A stretch of DNA of 64,000 nt, taken from positions 62,001 to 126,000 of the forward strand of contig NZ_JZJL01000006.1 of assembly GCF_000971335.1 (NCBI RefSeq), read 5' to 3'. The notes below the pieces were generated by a model. It had not been told where the DNA came from. It ran no database searches and was given only the letters and a program-made list of their open reading frames with translations. Both the position numbers and the translations under genes were made by a program. This DNA is from Chromobacterium vaccinii. GTDB lineage: Bacteria; Pseudomonadota; Gammaproteobacteria; Burkholderiales; Chromobacteriaceae. Each line of letters begins with the position of its first letter. The stretch's first letter is position 1. Of this stretch, positions 44,775 through 57,800 are shown piece after piece.

Positions 44775-45200
44775 TTGACGACGCCGTTGCCAGTGCTGGA
44801 CACGCGCACCATCAGCATGCGCTGGGGAGACATGGATGCGGTGGGGCATCTCAATAACACGTATTATTTCCGCTACCTTGAGCAGATCCGCATCGAGTGG
44901 CTGCAGGGGATCGGATTCGGCATCGAGCCGGAGGGGATCGGTCCGGTGTTGGCCAGCACCAGCTGCGTTTACCGCAAGCAACTGACTTATCCCGCCACGC
45001 TGGACATCACCATCGAGCTGGAAAAACTGGGGCGCAGCAGCCTGAAGCTGCGCCATCATTTCTATCGCCGCGACGATCCGGGAGTGGTCTACGCCAGCGC
45101 CGAAGTGCTGCTGGTCTGGGTGGACTACAAGGCCGAGCAGTCGGTGCCTATCCCGGACGCGATCCGGGAGGCGATAGAGCGTTCGACGGCCACGGTTTGA
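44775..45200 (+). CDS. Acyl-CoA thioesterase, hotdog fold (4HBT family)
   Basis: A 141-aa protein. The N-terminal motif SMRWGDMDAVGHLNNTYYFR holds the catalytic Asp and the conserved GH-NN of 4-hydroxybenzoyl-CoA-type thioesterases. TTG 44775 is the likely start, with GGGAG 7 nt upstream. The substrate is unknown. It converges on mnmC with a 6-nt gap. Confidence 0.88.
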   Translation: MTTPLPVLDTRTISMRWGDMDAVGHLNNTYYFRYLEQIRIEWLQGIGFGIEPEGIGPVLASTSCVYRKQLTYPATLDITIELEKLGRSSLKLRHHFYRRDDPGVVYASAEVLLVWVDYKAEQSVPIPDAIREAIERSTATV

Positions 45201-45206
45201 GTCCGG

Positions 45207-47189
45207 TCAGGGCGCGTCCAGGTCCAGTTTTCGGCGGATCAGGTCGCGCAGCAGGAAGCGGGATGGATGGACGGCCCGCATCAGATCGGCCGGCAATGGC
45301 GCCGGCTCTCCCTCCAGCAGCGAGGCCAGGATTTCCCCCGACAGCGGCGCGGTGATCAGGCCGCGGGAGCCGTGGGCGGCGTTGACGTACAGGCCATCGG
45401 CCCACGGACATGTCTCCGCCAGCTCCAGCGTCGCGTCGCGGGCCAGCTCGCGGTAGGCGCGGACGAAGTCGCGGGCGGCCACTACCGGGCCGATCAGCGG
45501 CAGATAGTCCGGGCTGGTGCAGCGGAAGGCGGCGCGCCCTTCCAGTTGTTCCGGCGCGTCCTTTTCCAGGCTGGCGCGCAGCTCTGGCGCCAGTCCGGCC
45601 AGCATTGCCAGGTTTTCCGCATGCTCGTCGTCGTGGACGGCGAGATCGTCGGCATCGAACTTGAACGTGGCGCCCAGGCAGTGGCGGCCGCCGCGGGCGG
45701 GCGAGATGTAGCCTTCGCCGCACAGCACGGTGCGCAGCCGGCTGCTGGCCTCGCTGGCGGCGACGCTGGTGACCTGTCCCCTAATCTTTTTCAGCGGCAG
45801 ATGCCGCGTGCTGTCGAACTGCGCGGTTTCCGCCGCGCCGGCCAGCACCACCACGGACGCCACCGCCAGCGGGCCGCGCTCGTCGCTTGCGGTCCAGCTG
45901 CGCTGCGAAGGGTCGTAATCCAGCGTCAGCGCGGTGCGGCCGGTCTTGACTACGATATTCGGGTGTTCGACCAGCTTGCGCACCAGCGCGGGCGGGTGCA
46001 CCCAGCCGCCCTGCGGGAAAAACAGCCCGCCGGACGGCAGCGGCGTGCCGGCCAGCTCGCTGGCCGCCGCCTGGTCGAGCGGCCGCATCACGGTTTCGGG
46101 CAACTCCAGTCCGGCCAACCCCTGCTGTTTTTCCGCTTCCTTGGCGTCATGTGCCAGTTGCAGCACGCCGCAGGCTTGCCAGTCGGCGCCTTCCGGCAGC
46201 AGGCCGCGCAGCGCGCGCAGGCTGTAGGCGTAGCCGGACAGCACCAGCCGGGTCAGCGGCGTCAGGTGGGGGGAGAGCTTGGTGTACAGCACGCCCTGCG
46301 GATTGCCGGAGGCGGCGCTGGCGAGCTGGGGCATTCTTTCGATCACAGTCACCTGCCAGCCTCGTTGCGCCAGGCTGTTGGCGGTGGATGCGCCGGCTAG
46401 GCCGCCGCCGACCACGACGACGCTGCGTTCGCGCCAGCGCGGTTCGGGCCTGGCGAACCAGGGTTCCTGCCAGCCGGCGTCGGGCGGGGTGGCGATTCCG
46501 CCGTGGACGATGTGGCGCTTGTGGCCGTGGCCCGGCGCTTTTTTGACCTCGAAGCCAGCCTCGGCCAGGCCGCGCCGCACCGCGCCCGCGCTGGTGAAGG
46601 TGGCGAAGCTGGCGCCCGGCGAGGACAGGCGCGCCATCTGCTGAAACAGCGGCTGCTGCCACATGTCGGGGTTTTTGGAGGGCGCGAAACCGTCCAGGAA
46701 CCAGGCGTCGACGCGCGCGTCTAGCTGCGGCAGCACGTCCAGCACGTCGCCTATCATCAGCGTCAGGGTCACCCTGCCGCCGGCTAGCACGAAGCGGTGC
46801 CAGCCCGGCGTCAGGACATCGTATTGCGCCAGCAGCGGGGTGGCGAATGCAGAGAGCTCCGGCCATAGCGCCAGCGCCTGGGCCAGGTCGGCCGGCGTCA
46901 GCGGAAATTTTTCCGCGCTGACGAAATGCAGCCTGGCGCCGGCCGGCGCGCACGCGTCGAAGCATTGCCAGGCGCAAAGGAAATTCAGCCCGGTGCCGAA
47001 GCCGGTTTCCGCGATGGTGAAGGAGCCGGACGGCCGCAGCGCGGCGAAACGTTCCTCCAGCCGGTTATGGCGAAGAAAGACGTGGCGCGTCTCTTCCAGG
47101 CCGGAGGCGCGGGAGAAATATACGTCGCCGAAAACGGCGGACATGGGCTGGCCGTCTTGCCAGACGAGTTGAGCGTGAGAGTGGGTCAT
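45207..47189 (-). CDS. mnmC: Bifunctional tRNA mnm5s2U biosynthesis enzyme MnmC
   Basis: A 660-aa two-domain enzyme; the E. coli protein is 668 aa. The N-terminal methyltransferase (about 1-240) starts with GDVYFSRASGLEETRHVFL, with SAM-binding FTIAETGFGTGLNFL. The C-terminal FAD-dependent oxidase (about 255-660) has the GxGxxG-type motif VVVGGGLAGASTANSLAQRG and NAAHGSRGLITAPLSGE. It completes the wobble modification mnm5s2U34. ATG 47189 matches the E. coli start region; ATG 47210 is possible. Neither has a good ribosome site. Confidence 0.95.
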   Translation of the reverse strand: MTHSHAQLVWQDGQPMSAVFGDVYFSRASGLEETRHVFLRHNRLEERFAALRPSGSFTIAETGFGTGLNFLCAWQCFDACAPAGARLHFVSAEKFPLTPADLAQALALWPELSAFATPLLAQYDVLTPGWHRFVLAGGRVTLTLMIGDVLDVLPQLDARVDAWFLDGFAPSKNPDMWQQPLFQQMARLSSPGASFATFTSAGAVRRGLAEAGFEVKKAPGHGHKRHIVHGGIATPPDAGWQEPWFARPEPRWRERSVVVVGGGLAGASTANSLAQRGWQVTVIERMPQLASAASGNPQGVLYTKLSPHLTPLTRLVLSGYAYSLRALRGLLPEGADWQACGVLQLAHDAKEAEKQQGLAGLELPETVMRPLDQAAASELAGTPLPSGGLFFPQGGWVHPPALVRKLVEHPNIVVKTGRTALTLDYDPSQRSWTASDERGPLAVASVVVLAGAAETAQFDSTRHLPLKKIRGQVTSVAASEASSRLRTVLCGEGYISPARGGRHCLGATFKFDADDLAVHDDEHAENLAMLAGLAPELRASLEKDAPEQLEGRAAFRCTSPDYLPLIGPVVAARDFVRAYRELARDATLELAETCPWADGLYVNAAHGSRGLITAPLSGEILASLLEGEPAPLPADLMRAVHPSRFLLRDLIRRKLDLDAP

Positions 47190-47286
47190 TATGTGGTCTG
47201 CGCCGGCCACGGCGGGCCGGCGGGAAGGGTAGGTCGATTTGGCGCCATTGTCTCATGCCGATCAGGTGTGTCCAAGCCTGAGAGGA

Positions 47287-47760
47287 TCATAAGGTCCAGC
47301 GCAGATTGAGGGTGGTGACCGAGGTCTTGGGGTGGTGGCTGCCCACGTTGACCCTGGGCAAGTAGCCGACCTCCAACGCGAAAGATTTGCTTCCCAGGCT
47401 GATGGTTGGGAGCGCGGCAGGGCCGTTGTGGCCCGATCCATGCAGATAGCCGGCTTGCAGGCCGATGCCGGCGAAGATCGGACCGAGGATTTCCCATTCT
47501 CGCCGCCAGCCCAGCGTGACGAAATTGGCCTCTTTGCGGAAAGAGTCGCGATAGACGCCGGCGCGGGCGTACCAGCGGCCATTATCCTGATTGCCCGCGA
47601 ATGCCCATTCCAGGCCCGCGCCGGGATTGTCTTGATTGAGGTTGCAGGTGGTGCAGCCATGATGAAGCGAGGCGCCGAACAGCAGAAGCGAGAAATCCTG
47701 GGCCTGGACGGATGGGGTGGAGATGAGCAATGCGGCGGTGATCAATGAGATACGCGTCAT
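47287..47760 (-). CDS. Putative outer-membrane beta-barrel protein (157 aa)
   Basis: A signal peptide (MTRISLITAALLISTPSVQA, cut likely after AQA) precedes alternating amphipathic strands ending with an aromatic/Leu terminus (TTLNLRWTL), typical of small outer-membrane barrels. Patterns such as FVTLGWRREWEI and FALEVGYLPRV support this. It resembles lipid A-modifying barrels in size, but no catalytic set is recognised. It has its own minus-strand unit upstream of mnmC. Confidence 0.6.
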   Translation of the reverse strand: MTRISLITAALLISTPSVQAQDFSLLLFGASLHHGCTTCNLNQDNPGAGLEWAFAGNQDNGRWYARAGVYRDSFRKEANFVTLGWRREWEILGPIFAGIGLQAGYLHGSGHNGPAALPTISLGSKSFALEVGYLPRVNVGSHHPKTSVTTLNLRWTL

Positions 47761-47852
47761 GGCTTCCCCTTGCTGAGCGATGGTGGCTGCGTCTTTTTAT
47801 TTGAACGTCATTGAGTGATTTGAGCGTAGTCAATTCCAGGCGTTTGGCAACT

Positions 47853-47880
47853 CTTGAAATGGCCATCGACCTCCCCAAAA
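47853..47880 (+). promoter_or_regulatory. Sigma-32 heat-shock promoter of clpB
   Basis: CTTGAAA (47853-47859), 13-bp spacer, CCCCAAAA (47873-47880) is close to the sigma-32 consensus (CTTGAAA, 13-15 bp, CCCCATnT). The predicted start is about 30 nt before the clpB ATG. Confidence 0.8.
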
Positions 47881-47917
47881 TGCAAGTTATCGACAGATCA
47901 TCCAGGGAACCGACACC

Positions 47918-50497
<2,580 letters not shown>

Positions 50498-50530
50498 GCC
50501 TTGTTCCGCTCTCCTTCCGGGGTATGAAGA

Positions 50531-50561
50531 AACGGCCGCTTGCGCAAGCGGCCGTTTTGCA
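50531..50561. terminator. Bidirectional terminator between clpB and tag
   Basis: A perfect 26-bp palindrome, AACGGCCGCTTGC (50531-50543) and its complement (50544-50556), followed by TT on the plus strand and TTTCTTC on the minus strand. Confidence 0.85.
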
Positions 50562-50577
50562 TGGCGGAGCGTCGGGC

Positions 50578-51147
50578 TCAGCCGGCGCGCGCCGGGTGCA
50601 GGAAGCAGCCGGGCAGGTGGTCGTTGACCACGCCGCAGGCCTGCAGATAGGCGTAGATCACCGTGCTGCCGACGAAATTCATGCCGGCTTTCTTCAGCGC
50701 TTTGCTGATGAGGTCGGACAGTTCGGTGCTGGCCGGCACCCGCTCGTCGCCGCGGCGCCGCAGGATGGGTTTGCCGTCCACGTGCGCCCATAGCCAGTCG
50801 GCAAAGCTGCCGTGCTCCTGCTGCATCCGCAGAAACACCTTGGCGTTGCGGATGGCGCTATGGATTTTCAGCCGGTTGCGGACAATGGCTGGATTCTGCA
50901 TCAGCCGCTCCACGTCGTCGTCGGTCATCGCCGCCACTTTTTCCGGATGGAAGCCGTGGAAGGCGGCGCGGTAGCCTTCGCGTTTTTTCAGGATGGTGAT
51001 CCAAGACAGCCCGGCCTGCGCGCCTTCCAGAATCAGCATCTCGAACAGCTTGCGGTCGTCGCGTTCGGGGCGGCCCCATTCCTCGTCGTGGTAGGCGACG
51101 TATAGCGGATCGTCGCCGCACCAGGGGCAGCGTTGGGTCTCGTTCAT
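50578..51147 (-). CDS. tag: DNA-3-methyladenine glycosylase I
   Basis: A 189-aa base-excision repair enzyme; E. coli Tag is 187 aa. RCPWCGDDPLYVAYHDEEWGRP is the N-terminal zinc/catalytic signature and ILEGAQAGLSWITILKKREG matches the helix-hairpin region. The C-terminal Cys/His (DHLPGCFLH) completes the zinc site. ATG 51147 overlaps the fliW stop (ATGA), so it is coupled to fliW. Confidence 0.95.
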   Translation of the reverse strand: MNETQRCPWCGDDPLYVAYHDEEWGRPERDDRKLFEMLILEGAQAGLSWITILKKREGYRAAFHGFHPEKVAAMTDDDVERLMQNPAIVRNRLKIHSAIRNAKVFLRMQQEHGSFADWLWAHVDGKPILRRRGDERVPASTELSDLISKALKKAGMNFVGSTVIYAYLQACGVVNDHLPGCFLHPARAG

Positions 51148-51587
51148 GGCGTATGCAGCAGGATGTCGATCTTGAGGCCGGTTTTCTGGATGCCGCGCCG
51201 CGACGACAGGCCTATCACCAGCGGATTGCACAGATTGGCCTGCAGCGCGCCGAGCGCGGGGTGGGATTCGCGCTGCTGGTCCAGCGGGCGGTATAGCATC
51301 AGCAGGATGGCGGCGTCCTGCGGCTCCTGGAGCTGGAGCTGCGCGACCTCCTCATCCGACAGCTCGATCTGGAAGCGCACGCCCAGCCTCTCGGGCAGCG
51401 CCAGGCTGAAAGTGATGCCGGGATCGTCCAGCGATTGCAGCCAGTACATTTGCGGCACCGGGTGGGTGATGTCGTGGAACAGCTTGAAGCGGGTGCAGTT
51501 TTCCAGCGCGGGAATGCCCTGCGGGAAAGTGATGACGGTGGTTTCATCAACCTCGACGTTGCCGAGCTGGTTGGAATCGAAGCGCAT
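51144..51587 (-). CDS. fliW: Flagellar assembly factor FliW
   Basis: A 147-aa protein. The family pattern is visible: VEVDETTVITFPQGIPALEN, then MYWLQSLDDPGITFSLA and ILLMLYRPLDQQ. FliW binds flagellin and, in several bacteria, antagonises CsrA. No flagellar gene is next to it here; its partner is the DNA repair gene tag. AGGAGAACGCC precedes the ATG. Confidence 0.92.
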   Translation of the reverse strand: MRFDSNQLGNVEVDETTVITFPQGIPALENCTRFKLFHDITHPVPQMYWLQSLDDPGITFSLALPERLGVRFQIELSDEEVAQLQLQEPQDAAILLMLYRPLDQQRESHPALGALQANLCNPLVIGLSSRRGIQKTGLKIDILLHTP

Positions 51588-51670
51588 GGCGTTCTCCTGT
51601 GCGGAAGTGGGTTCCGTCGGGAATGATACCCGAGCGCGGTCCTTGCCGCGACGGCGCGCTCAGGCCCCGC

Positions 51671-51699
51671 TTGTGCTGGCAAATTTGTCAGCCTATACA
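51671..51699 (+). promoter_or_regulatory. Possible promoter of the signalling operon
   Basis: TTGTGC (51671-51676), 17-bp spacer, TATACA (51694-51699). It lies 170 bp upstream of the first REC gene, in the 281-bp gap after fliW. Only a moderate consensus match. Confidence 0.35.
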
Positions 51700-51868
51700 T
51701 GGTATTGCGTTACGTGACATTACGCGAATGTCTTAAATCTAGAGTTATAGACAGGGCCGTTTTTCGCGTGTCGTCTCGCGGTTTTCACGCAGCGTTCATC
51801 TATCGGCAAGGCGGCATGCCCGGCGTCCGGCGCTCCGGGTCCGGCCCGTCTGGAAGGGGCAACGTGGC

Positions 51869-53098
51869 ATGGACCTGAAACCGAAGCGCTTCCTGATACT
51901 TGATGATCAGCTGGTGCTGCGCAAGCTGATTTCGCGGCAGGCCAGCTTCTTCAGCCGGTTCGCCGTGGAGATAGATGAGTTCAGCGACCCGGCCGAAGCG
52001 CTGCGCAGCATCGGCGAGGGCGGCTACCACCTGGTGATCACCGATATCGGCATGCCCGGCATGAACGGGATCGATTTCATCAAAAACGTGGCGCGGCTGG
52101 GGTATCAGTCCGCGCTGCTCATCATTTCCGGCTATGACGGCAAAACCCTGCAGACCATAGCCGACATGTCGATCAACCTGGGCATCGGCTGCACGCGCTT
52201 TCTGTCCAAACCTTACTCCGCCGATGCCTTCGTCTCCTCGCTCAACAGCATATTCAACGAGATGGAGCGCAGCGAGGTGCCGCTGATCGACGATATCGCC
52301 CAGTTGCTGGCCGAGCTGGGCGGGGAGAGTTTTCGGATGGAATTCGCGCCTGTGCGTTCCTTGTCCAGCCATAAGCTGGCGTCCTTTTCCCTGCGCGCGC
52401 TGCGGTTGCCTGATGGCAGAAGGCTGGCGTTCGACCGCCTGCTGGCCTTGCTGGCGGGGAGAAGGATGGCGTCAGCCGCCCTGCTGGAAATCGTGGTGGA
52501 GCGCACGGCGCGCCTGCTGCAGCACATTCGCCTCTCCGCGGGCATCGATGATTGCCGGGTGGATATCCGGATCGATGAGGCCTGCCTGTGCGCCGACAAT
52601 GTGTTCGACCGTTGCTTCATGGCGTTGCAGCAATACGAGGTCTCGCCAGCCTGTCTGGGGTTCGAGCTGGCCGACGGGCTGAACCGGCGTTCCGACGCCG
52701 TGTGCTTCGAGAATATCTCCAAGATCAAGTATCTGGGTTTCCACCTGCTGGCGGACGGGTTCGGCCAGGGTTCGCTGACGGTCAGCAACCTGATGCGTTT
52801 GCCTTTCGATCAGGTCAACGTGCCGCTGGAGGCGCTGCAGTGGATGAAGGCGCTGTTGGGAGAGGACCCCGGCGCCTTCCGCCTGTTGAAGTCTTTCGGC
52901 CTGGGGCAGACGCCGGTGTGCGCCACCGGTCTGGAGGATGAGGAGGACATCGCGTTGGCGCAGGCCATGGGGTGCGGCTTGGGAGCAGGCGACGCGGTGT
53001 CGATGATCGTGCCGGAGGATGAGTTGCCGTTGGAGGTGGCCGCCGTGCAGGAGGGCAGCCCCGCGCTCATCGGCAGTCCGATGGAGGGCGCGCGATGA
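51869..53098 (+). CDS. Response regulator with degenerate EAL domain
   Basis: A 409-aa protein. An N-terminal receiver domain (about 1-130) has the phospho-acceptor Asp59 in VITDIGMPGMNG, acidic DD at LILDDQ, and Lys in RFLSKPYS. The remainder has EAL-fold landmarks in broken form: SLRALRLPDGR where E-A-L is expected, GFELADGLNRR for E-x-T-E, and LLADGFGQGS for DDFGTG. Metal ligands are absent, so it probably binds rather than cuts c-di-GMP, or acts by protein contact. Its stop overlaps the next start (ATGA). Confidence 0.8.
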   Translation: MDLKPKRFLILDDQLVLRKLISRQASFFSRFAVEIDEFSDPAEALRSIGEGGYHLVITDIGMPGMNGIDFIKNVARLGYQSALLIISGYDGKTLQTIADMSINLGIGCTRFLSKPYSADAFVSSLNSIFNEMERSEVPLIDDIAQLLAELGGESFRMEFAPVRSLSSHKLASFSLRALRLPDGRRLAFDRLLALLAGRRMASAALLEIVVERTARLLQHIRLSAGIDDCRVDIRIDEACLCADNVFDRCFMALQQYEVSPACLGFELADGLNRRSDAVCFENISKIKYLGFHLLADGFGQGSLTVSNLMRLPFDQVNVPLEALQWMKALLGEDPGAFRLLKSFGLGQTPVCATGLEDEEDIALAQAMGCGLGAGDAVSMIVPEDELPLEVAAVQEGSPALIGSPMEGAR

Positions 53099-53829
53099 GC
53101 TCTGTCGACCTGGCCCGACTGCGCATCATGATCGTAGACGATCAGACCTTGGTCCGGTCGCTGATTTCCCAGGCTCTGCAGAGCATGGGCATCAAGCAGG
53201 ACCGCATCTTCCAGGCCGCGGACGGCACCACGGCCATGCGTCTCTTGGATATCCGGGGCGTGGACATCGTGTTGTGCGATGTGCAGATGCAGCCGATGAA
53301 TGGCATGGATCTGCTCAAGGAGCTGCGGTGCGGCCATACGGCCAATGCGTCCAATCTCCCCTTCGTCTTCCTGTCCGGGCACGCGGATCGAACCAATGTG
53401 GTGCTCGCCAGCCAGCTGCATGCCGACGGCTTCGTCGTGAAGCCGCCTAAGCCGGCGGAAGTGGAGAAATCGATACAGGTGGCGATGAGCCGAAACCGGC
53501 CTGAGATCGATCCGTTCAGCTACTACCATGTCGCCACCGGCACGGAGTACGACAAGAAGGTATTCGGCCGGCTGTTCGAGACCCGCGCGCCGGTTTCCCA
53601 GGACGAGCCGGCGGAGAAATGCCTGTCGCTGGACACGGTCAAGCCCGGCTCGGTGCTGGCCCGCGATCTGCGCAGCAAGGCCGGACACCTGTTGCTGCCC
53701 CGCGGCGCCAGCATTTCGGCCAACCAGTTGAACGTGCTGCGCGATTTCAGCGAGCGTTACGGCGTCGCGCTGATTTATGTCGCGAACAGCGATGAGGCGG
53801 CAGCCAATCCATCCGTTGCGAGGCATTAG
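53095..53829 (+). CDS. Response regulator, REC plus unrecognised C-terminal domain
   Basis: A 244-aa protein. The receiver domain spans about 1-130 ([17 protein letters not shown], Asp62 in [28 protein letters not shown]). The C-terminal about 85 residues ([40 protein letters not shown]) resemble the short beta segment often found in HD-GYP and related regulators, without HD residues. Probably a phosphorelay target of the adjacent kinase. Confidence 0.8.
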   Translation: MSSVDLARLRIMIVDDQTLVRSLISQALQSMGIKQDRIFQAADGTTAMRLLDIRGVDIVLCDVQMQPMNGMDLLKELRCGHTANASNLPFVFLSGHADRTNVVLASQLHADGFVVKPPKPAEVEKSIQVAMSRNRPEIDPFSYYHVATGTEYDKKVFGRLFETRAPVSQDEPAEKCLSLDTVKPGSVLARDLRSKAGHLLLPRGASISANQLNVLRDFSERYGVALIYVANSDEAAANPSVARH

Positions 53830-53831
53830 GC

Positions 53832-56800
53832 ATGCAGTGGTCGAGACGCAGCCAAACTCAGGCGATGGCGATTGGCCGCAGCGTGCTGGCCATCGTGGTG
53901 CTGCTCGGCCTGTTGCAGGCTGGCGTGGTGGCGGTGCTGCAGTTCTCCGCCTGGAATGCCTATCAGCAGTCCGAGCTGCTGGTGCATTTGAACCAGGATG
54001 CTTACGGGCTGCGCAATTTCGCCAATCTGCAGCTCAAGGAGAGCGGCCTGCTGATGGAGGGGCTGCTGGAGAAGCGCCCGGACGAAGCTCAATTGAGCAG
54101 CCTGGCGCGGCAAGTGGATGAAGATTTCCTGACGCTTCTCACCGCCTGGCATGGCCAGGACGAGGCGCGCTCGGCCGGGCGTCTTGAACAGTTGAGACAG
54201 TCGATCAAGCAGTTCCAGCAGTTGCGGGTGTCAACGCGGCAGGCGATGAAGGGCGTCGCCGACGGGAGGGAGGCTCAACTCGTCAAGCTGTACGAAGGTA
54301 CCCGCGATGTGCAGCAGCAGACGCAATTGCTGCTGGACGAGGTGGTGGCGAGCATGGCCTCCGGCGGGGAATACCGCATCAGCAATCTGGTCTGGCTGCG
54401 GCAGGACGCGGCGATGCTGGGCTACTGGCTGCATTCCAGCGCGCAGGCGCTGGTGCTGCGTTCGAGCCTGAGGAGCCGGCTGGACAGGCGGACCGAGCTG
54501 GAACTGGCCCAAGGCCTGAGCGCCAGCCTCTTGTTGCTCGGGCGGGCGCAGTCGCTGCTGGGCAGCATAGGCGATGCCGAGTTGTCGCGCCGGTTCGGGG
54601 AGCTGGCCATGCAGGCGAACCGCCTGCAACTGCTGACCCAGTTGCAACTTGAGCAAGTGGACGGTCGCCTGCAATTCAGCCAGGCCACGGATTATCGGCG
54701 GAATCTGCTGCAGCTGTCCGGCTCGCTGGACAAGATCTGGGGGGCCATCGGCGAGCGGGCGCAGCGCACGCTGCAGGACAACCGTTCCCATTACCGGAAT
54801 ACCCTGCTGCGGGAAGGAGCGTTCGGGCTGGCGATGCTGGCGATGCTGGCTTTCCTGTTTCATGTGGTGGTGCGCAAGGTGCTCAAGCCGCTGGACTTTC
54901 TGCAGCGCATGCTGGACGTGTCGGGCGACGCGATGCTGGTGATCGACCATAACGGAGTGATCGACATGGCCAACGAGGGCGCGGGGCGCATGTTCGGTTA
55001 TCCCATGGATGCCTTGATCGGCACCCCTGCCCGGCAGTTGTTCGTGGTGGACGACGAGTTGCTGTCGGTGCTGGCCGCGTTGGAGGTGCAGGCGGGCCGG
55101 ACGATGCCGGTGGAGGGCATGGGCAGCAGCGGCGAGCGCTTTCACGCGATGTTGAGCGTGGGGCGCTTCCAGGAGGGCAACCGGCCGCTCGACATCCTGA
55201 TCGTGCGCGACGAGCATAAGCGGCGGTTGGCGGAGAACTCGCTGGAGCGCAGCGTCGCCCTGCTGTCCGTGATCTCGGAGATCGAGGCGATGCTGTTGTC
55301 GCGGGCCGAGCGCGGCGACGTATTCCAGAGGCTGCATGATACCTTCCTCGAATTCACCAGTTCCGAGCAGTGCCTGCTGGTGGCCTGGACGGTGAGGGAG
55401 GATGGCGACGAGGGGCTGCAGCCCCAGGCCGGTGATTGGCCTGCCTTTCTGCCGCTGCCGCAGCAACTGTCCCAGACGGAAGTGCCGCTGGCGGCGCTGT
55501 TCCGCAGCCTGACCGCCCAGCCCTCCTGGGTGTCGCTGCCGGTGATGCTGGGCGGCGAAGCGTCGGCCGGCGTATGCCTGCTGCGGCCCACCTTGTCGCA
55601 GCTGGGCATCAGCATCCTGCCTTTGCTGGGCGCCTACGCCAATATATTGGGCTTTTACGCAGAAGAGGACCGGCGCAAGCTGTCGGAAGCCCAGCTGCGC
55701 GCGGTGCTGCAAGAGGAGGAGGCGGTGTATTCGGCGTCGCCGGTGGGCCTGCTGCGTTTGAACGAGCATTTCCAGATCACTCGCGCCAACCTCACGGCCG
55801 AGAGCATATTCGACGTCGGCGACGAATACGGCCTCTCGGGCATGCACTTGATGGAGCTGCTGGCTTCCGAGCATGGCTGGTATGAGCTGGCGGAGCAAAT
55901 GTCCAAGATGCAGCAGGACAATGCCCGCATCCATTGCGAACTGGAGTGCCTGACCGGCACCGGGCGGCCGATCTGGGTATTGTTCGAGGGACAGTTGCTG
56001 TTCCCGGACGCCAACGAGTCGGTGATCATCCTGGCCTGCCTGGACATCACCGAGCGCAAGATGGCCGAGTTCGAGCTGAGGATGGCCCGCGACCAGGCCA
56101 ACGCGGCCAACCGCGCCAAGAGCGCCTTTCTCGCCACGATGAGCCACGAGATCCGCACGCCGATGAATGGCGTGCTGGGCATGCTGGAGCTGCTGGCGAT
56201 GACCCGGCTGGACGCCGAGCAAAGCGACACCGTCGCCACCATCCAGGATTCCGCCAATACCTTGCTGCGGCTGATCGACGATATCCTGGACTTCTCCAAG
56301 ATAGAGGCGGACAGGCTGGAAATCGTGCCCGCGCGCACCGCGATCCGACCGTTCATGGACAGCGTGCGCAGCCTCTATCACGAGAACGCCAGCAAGAAGG
56401 GGCTGGAGCTGGCGCTGACGCTGGACGACAAGCTGGCGCCGACGCTGGTCATCGACCCGCTGCGGGTGCGGCAGATCCTGCAGAATTTCATCAGCAACGC
56501 CATCAAGTTCACCTCCAGCGGGCGGGTGGATATCCGAGTCAAGGTCATGGATACGGTGTCCAACTACCAGGTGCTTAGCTTCGAGGTGGAGGACACCGGC
56601 ATCGGCATGTCGCAGGAGCAGTTGAGCAAGCTGTTTCAGCCGTTCACCCAGGCCGACTCCGAAACCACCCGCCGTTTCGGCGGCACCGGTCTGGGCCTGG
56701 CGATCTGCCGGCGTCTGGCCGGTTTGATGGGCGGACATGTGGAAATGGAAAGCGAGCAGGGCAAGGGCAGTTGCGCCCGGCTGTTGATGGAGGTGGAGTG

Positions 56801-57725
56801 GCTGGCCGAGTTGGTGGAGCCGGTGCTGCTGCCCGAGCAACGCGTGCCGTTGGTGGAGGCCGTGGTCGCCGCGGCGCAGGCCGACAAGGAAATCGGAGCG
56901 GGCTGCGGATTGTTTCCCATTTTGTTCGCCGAGGACAACCCCACCAATCGCAAGCTGACGTTGAAGCAACTGGAGAAGCTGGGTTATCCGGCGGACTGGG
57001 CCGAGGATGGCGACCGCGCTTTCAGCAAGTGGCTGTCTGGGCGCTATTCGCTGATCCTGACCGACTGCCACATGCCCGGCATCGACGGTTACCAGTTGGC
57101 GAGGCTGGTGCGCGCGCATGAGGAGTCCCACCCCGAGCGCGGCCGCATTCCCATCGTCGCCTGCACCGCCAATGCGGCAAAGGAAGAGGTGGACAAGACG
57201 CGCGAGGCGGGCATGGACGATTTCCTGACCAAGCCGCTGTCCATCCTGGATTTGGAAGCTACGCTGCGCAAATGGATGAGCGCCTCTCTGGAGCAGCCTC
57301 TTCCCGCGGCCGATGTCGCGCCGCCCGCCCTCGAGAGCAAGGAGGAGGCCGGGAAGGAGCCGTCGCCTGACGGCTCGGGCATTCCCGTCGATCGCAGCGT
57401 GCTCGAGGTGTACAGCAACGGCGAACTGAGCGTGGAGCTGGAGATCCTGCGCGAATTCCAGACCGGCAATAATGAGGATGTGGCCGAGCTGCGCGCGGGA
57501 ATGGAGGCGGAGGACGCCGAGCGCGTCGGTTTTTCCGCCCACCGCATCAAGGGCGCCAGCCGCATGGTGGGAGCCAACGGCATGGGCGACGCCGCCGAGG
57601 CGGTGGAGAAGGCGGGCAAGGCGCGCGACCTGGAGCTGGCCCGGAAAAAAATGGCATTCCTTGAAGAGCAACTGGCGGTATTCGACCATTGGCTGGCCAG
57701 CCAGAACGAGACCATGGCCGAGTAG
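53832..57725 (+). CDS. Hybrid sensor histidine kinase with REC and HPt
   Basis: A 1297-aa membrane kinase. Membrane helices at about 15-38 and 332-350 enclose a helical periplasmic sensor. Then come a PAS domain (about 360-470), a GAF-like stretch (about 480-605) and a second PAS (about 615-745). HisKA has [15 protein letters not shown] (His772), and the ATPase domain has [35 protein letters not shown] receiver ([11 protein letters not shown], Asp1078) and C-terminal HPt ([14 protein letters not shown], His1237) complete the ArcB/BvgS-type relay. It lies 2 nt after the REC gene, so the two upstream regulators are the likely outputs. Confidence 0.93.
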   Translation: MQWSRRSQTQAMAIGRSVLAIVVLLGLLQAGVVAVLQFSAWNAYQQSELLVHLNQDAYGLRNFANLQLKESGLLMEGLLEKRPDEAQLSSLARQVDEDFLTLLTAWHGQDEARSAGRLEQLRQSIKQFQQLRVSTRQAMKGVADGREAQLVKLYEGTRDVQQQTQLLLDEVVASMASGGEYRISNLVWLRQDAAMLGYWLHSSAQALVLRSSLRSRLDRRTELELAQGLSASLLLLGRAQSLLGSIGDAELSRRFGELAMQANRLQLLTQLQLEQVDGRLQFSQATDYRRNLLQLSGSLDKIWGAIGERAQRTLQDNRSHYRNTLLREGAFGLAMLAMLAFLFHVVVRKVLKPLDFLQRMLDVSGDAMLVIDHNGVIDMANEGAGRMFGYPMDALIGTPARQLFVVDDELLSVLAALEVQAGRTMPVEGMGSSGERFHAMLSVGRFQEGNRPLDILIVRDEHKRRLAENSLERSVALLSVISEIEAMLLSRAERGDVFQRLHDTFLEFTSSEQCLLVAWTVREDGDEGLQPQAGDWPAFLPLPQQLSQTEVPLAALFRSLTAQPSWVSLPVMLGGEASAGVCLLRPTLSQLGISILPLLGAYANILGFYAEEDRRKLSEAQLRAVLQEEEAVYSASPVGLLRLNEHFQITRANLTAESIFDVGDEYGLSGMHLMELLASEHGWYELAEQMSKMQQDNARIHCELECLTGTGRPIWVLFEGQLLFPDANESVIILACLDITERKMAEFELRMARDQANAANRAKSAFLATMSHEIRTPMNGVLGMLELLAMTRLDAEQSDTVATIQDSANTLLRLIDDILDFSKIEADRLEIVPARTAIRPFMDSVRSLYHENASKKGLELALTLDDKLAPTLVIDPLRVRQILQNFISNAIKFTSSGRVDIRVKVMDTVSNYQVLSFEVEDTGIGMSQEQLSKLFQPFTQADSETTRRFGGTGLGLAICRRLAGLMGGHVEMESEQGKGSCARLLMEVEWLAELVEPVLLPEQRVPLVEAVVAAAQADKEIGAGCGLFPILFAEDNPTNRKLTLKQLEKLGYPADWAEDGDRAFSKWLSGRYSLILTDCHMPGIDGYQLARLVRAHEESHPERGRIPIVACTANAAKEEVDKTREAGMDDFLTKPLSILDLEATLRKWMSASLEQPLPAADVAPPALESKEEAGKEPSPDGSGIPVDRSVLEVYSNGELSVELEILREFQTGNNEDVAELRAGMEAEDAERVGFSAHRIKGASRMVGANGMGDAAEAVEKAGKARDLELARKKMAFLEEQLAVFDHWLASQNETMAE

Positions 57726-57800
57726 GACCCGCCCGCCGTTTGGCCGGTTCATCCCGTCCAGGCTTGGCCAGGCTGCGGGGCCGGCTTAGAATCCGCCTTC

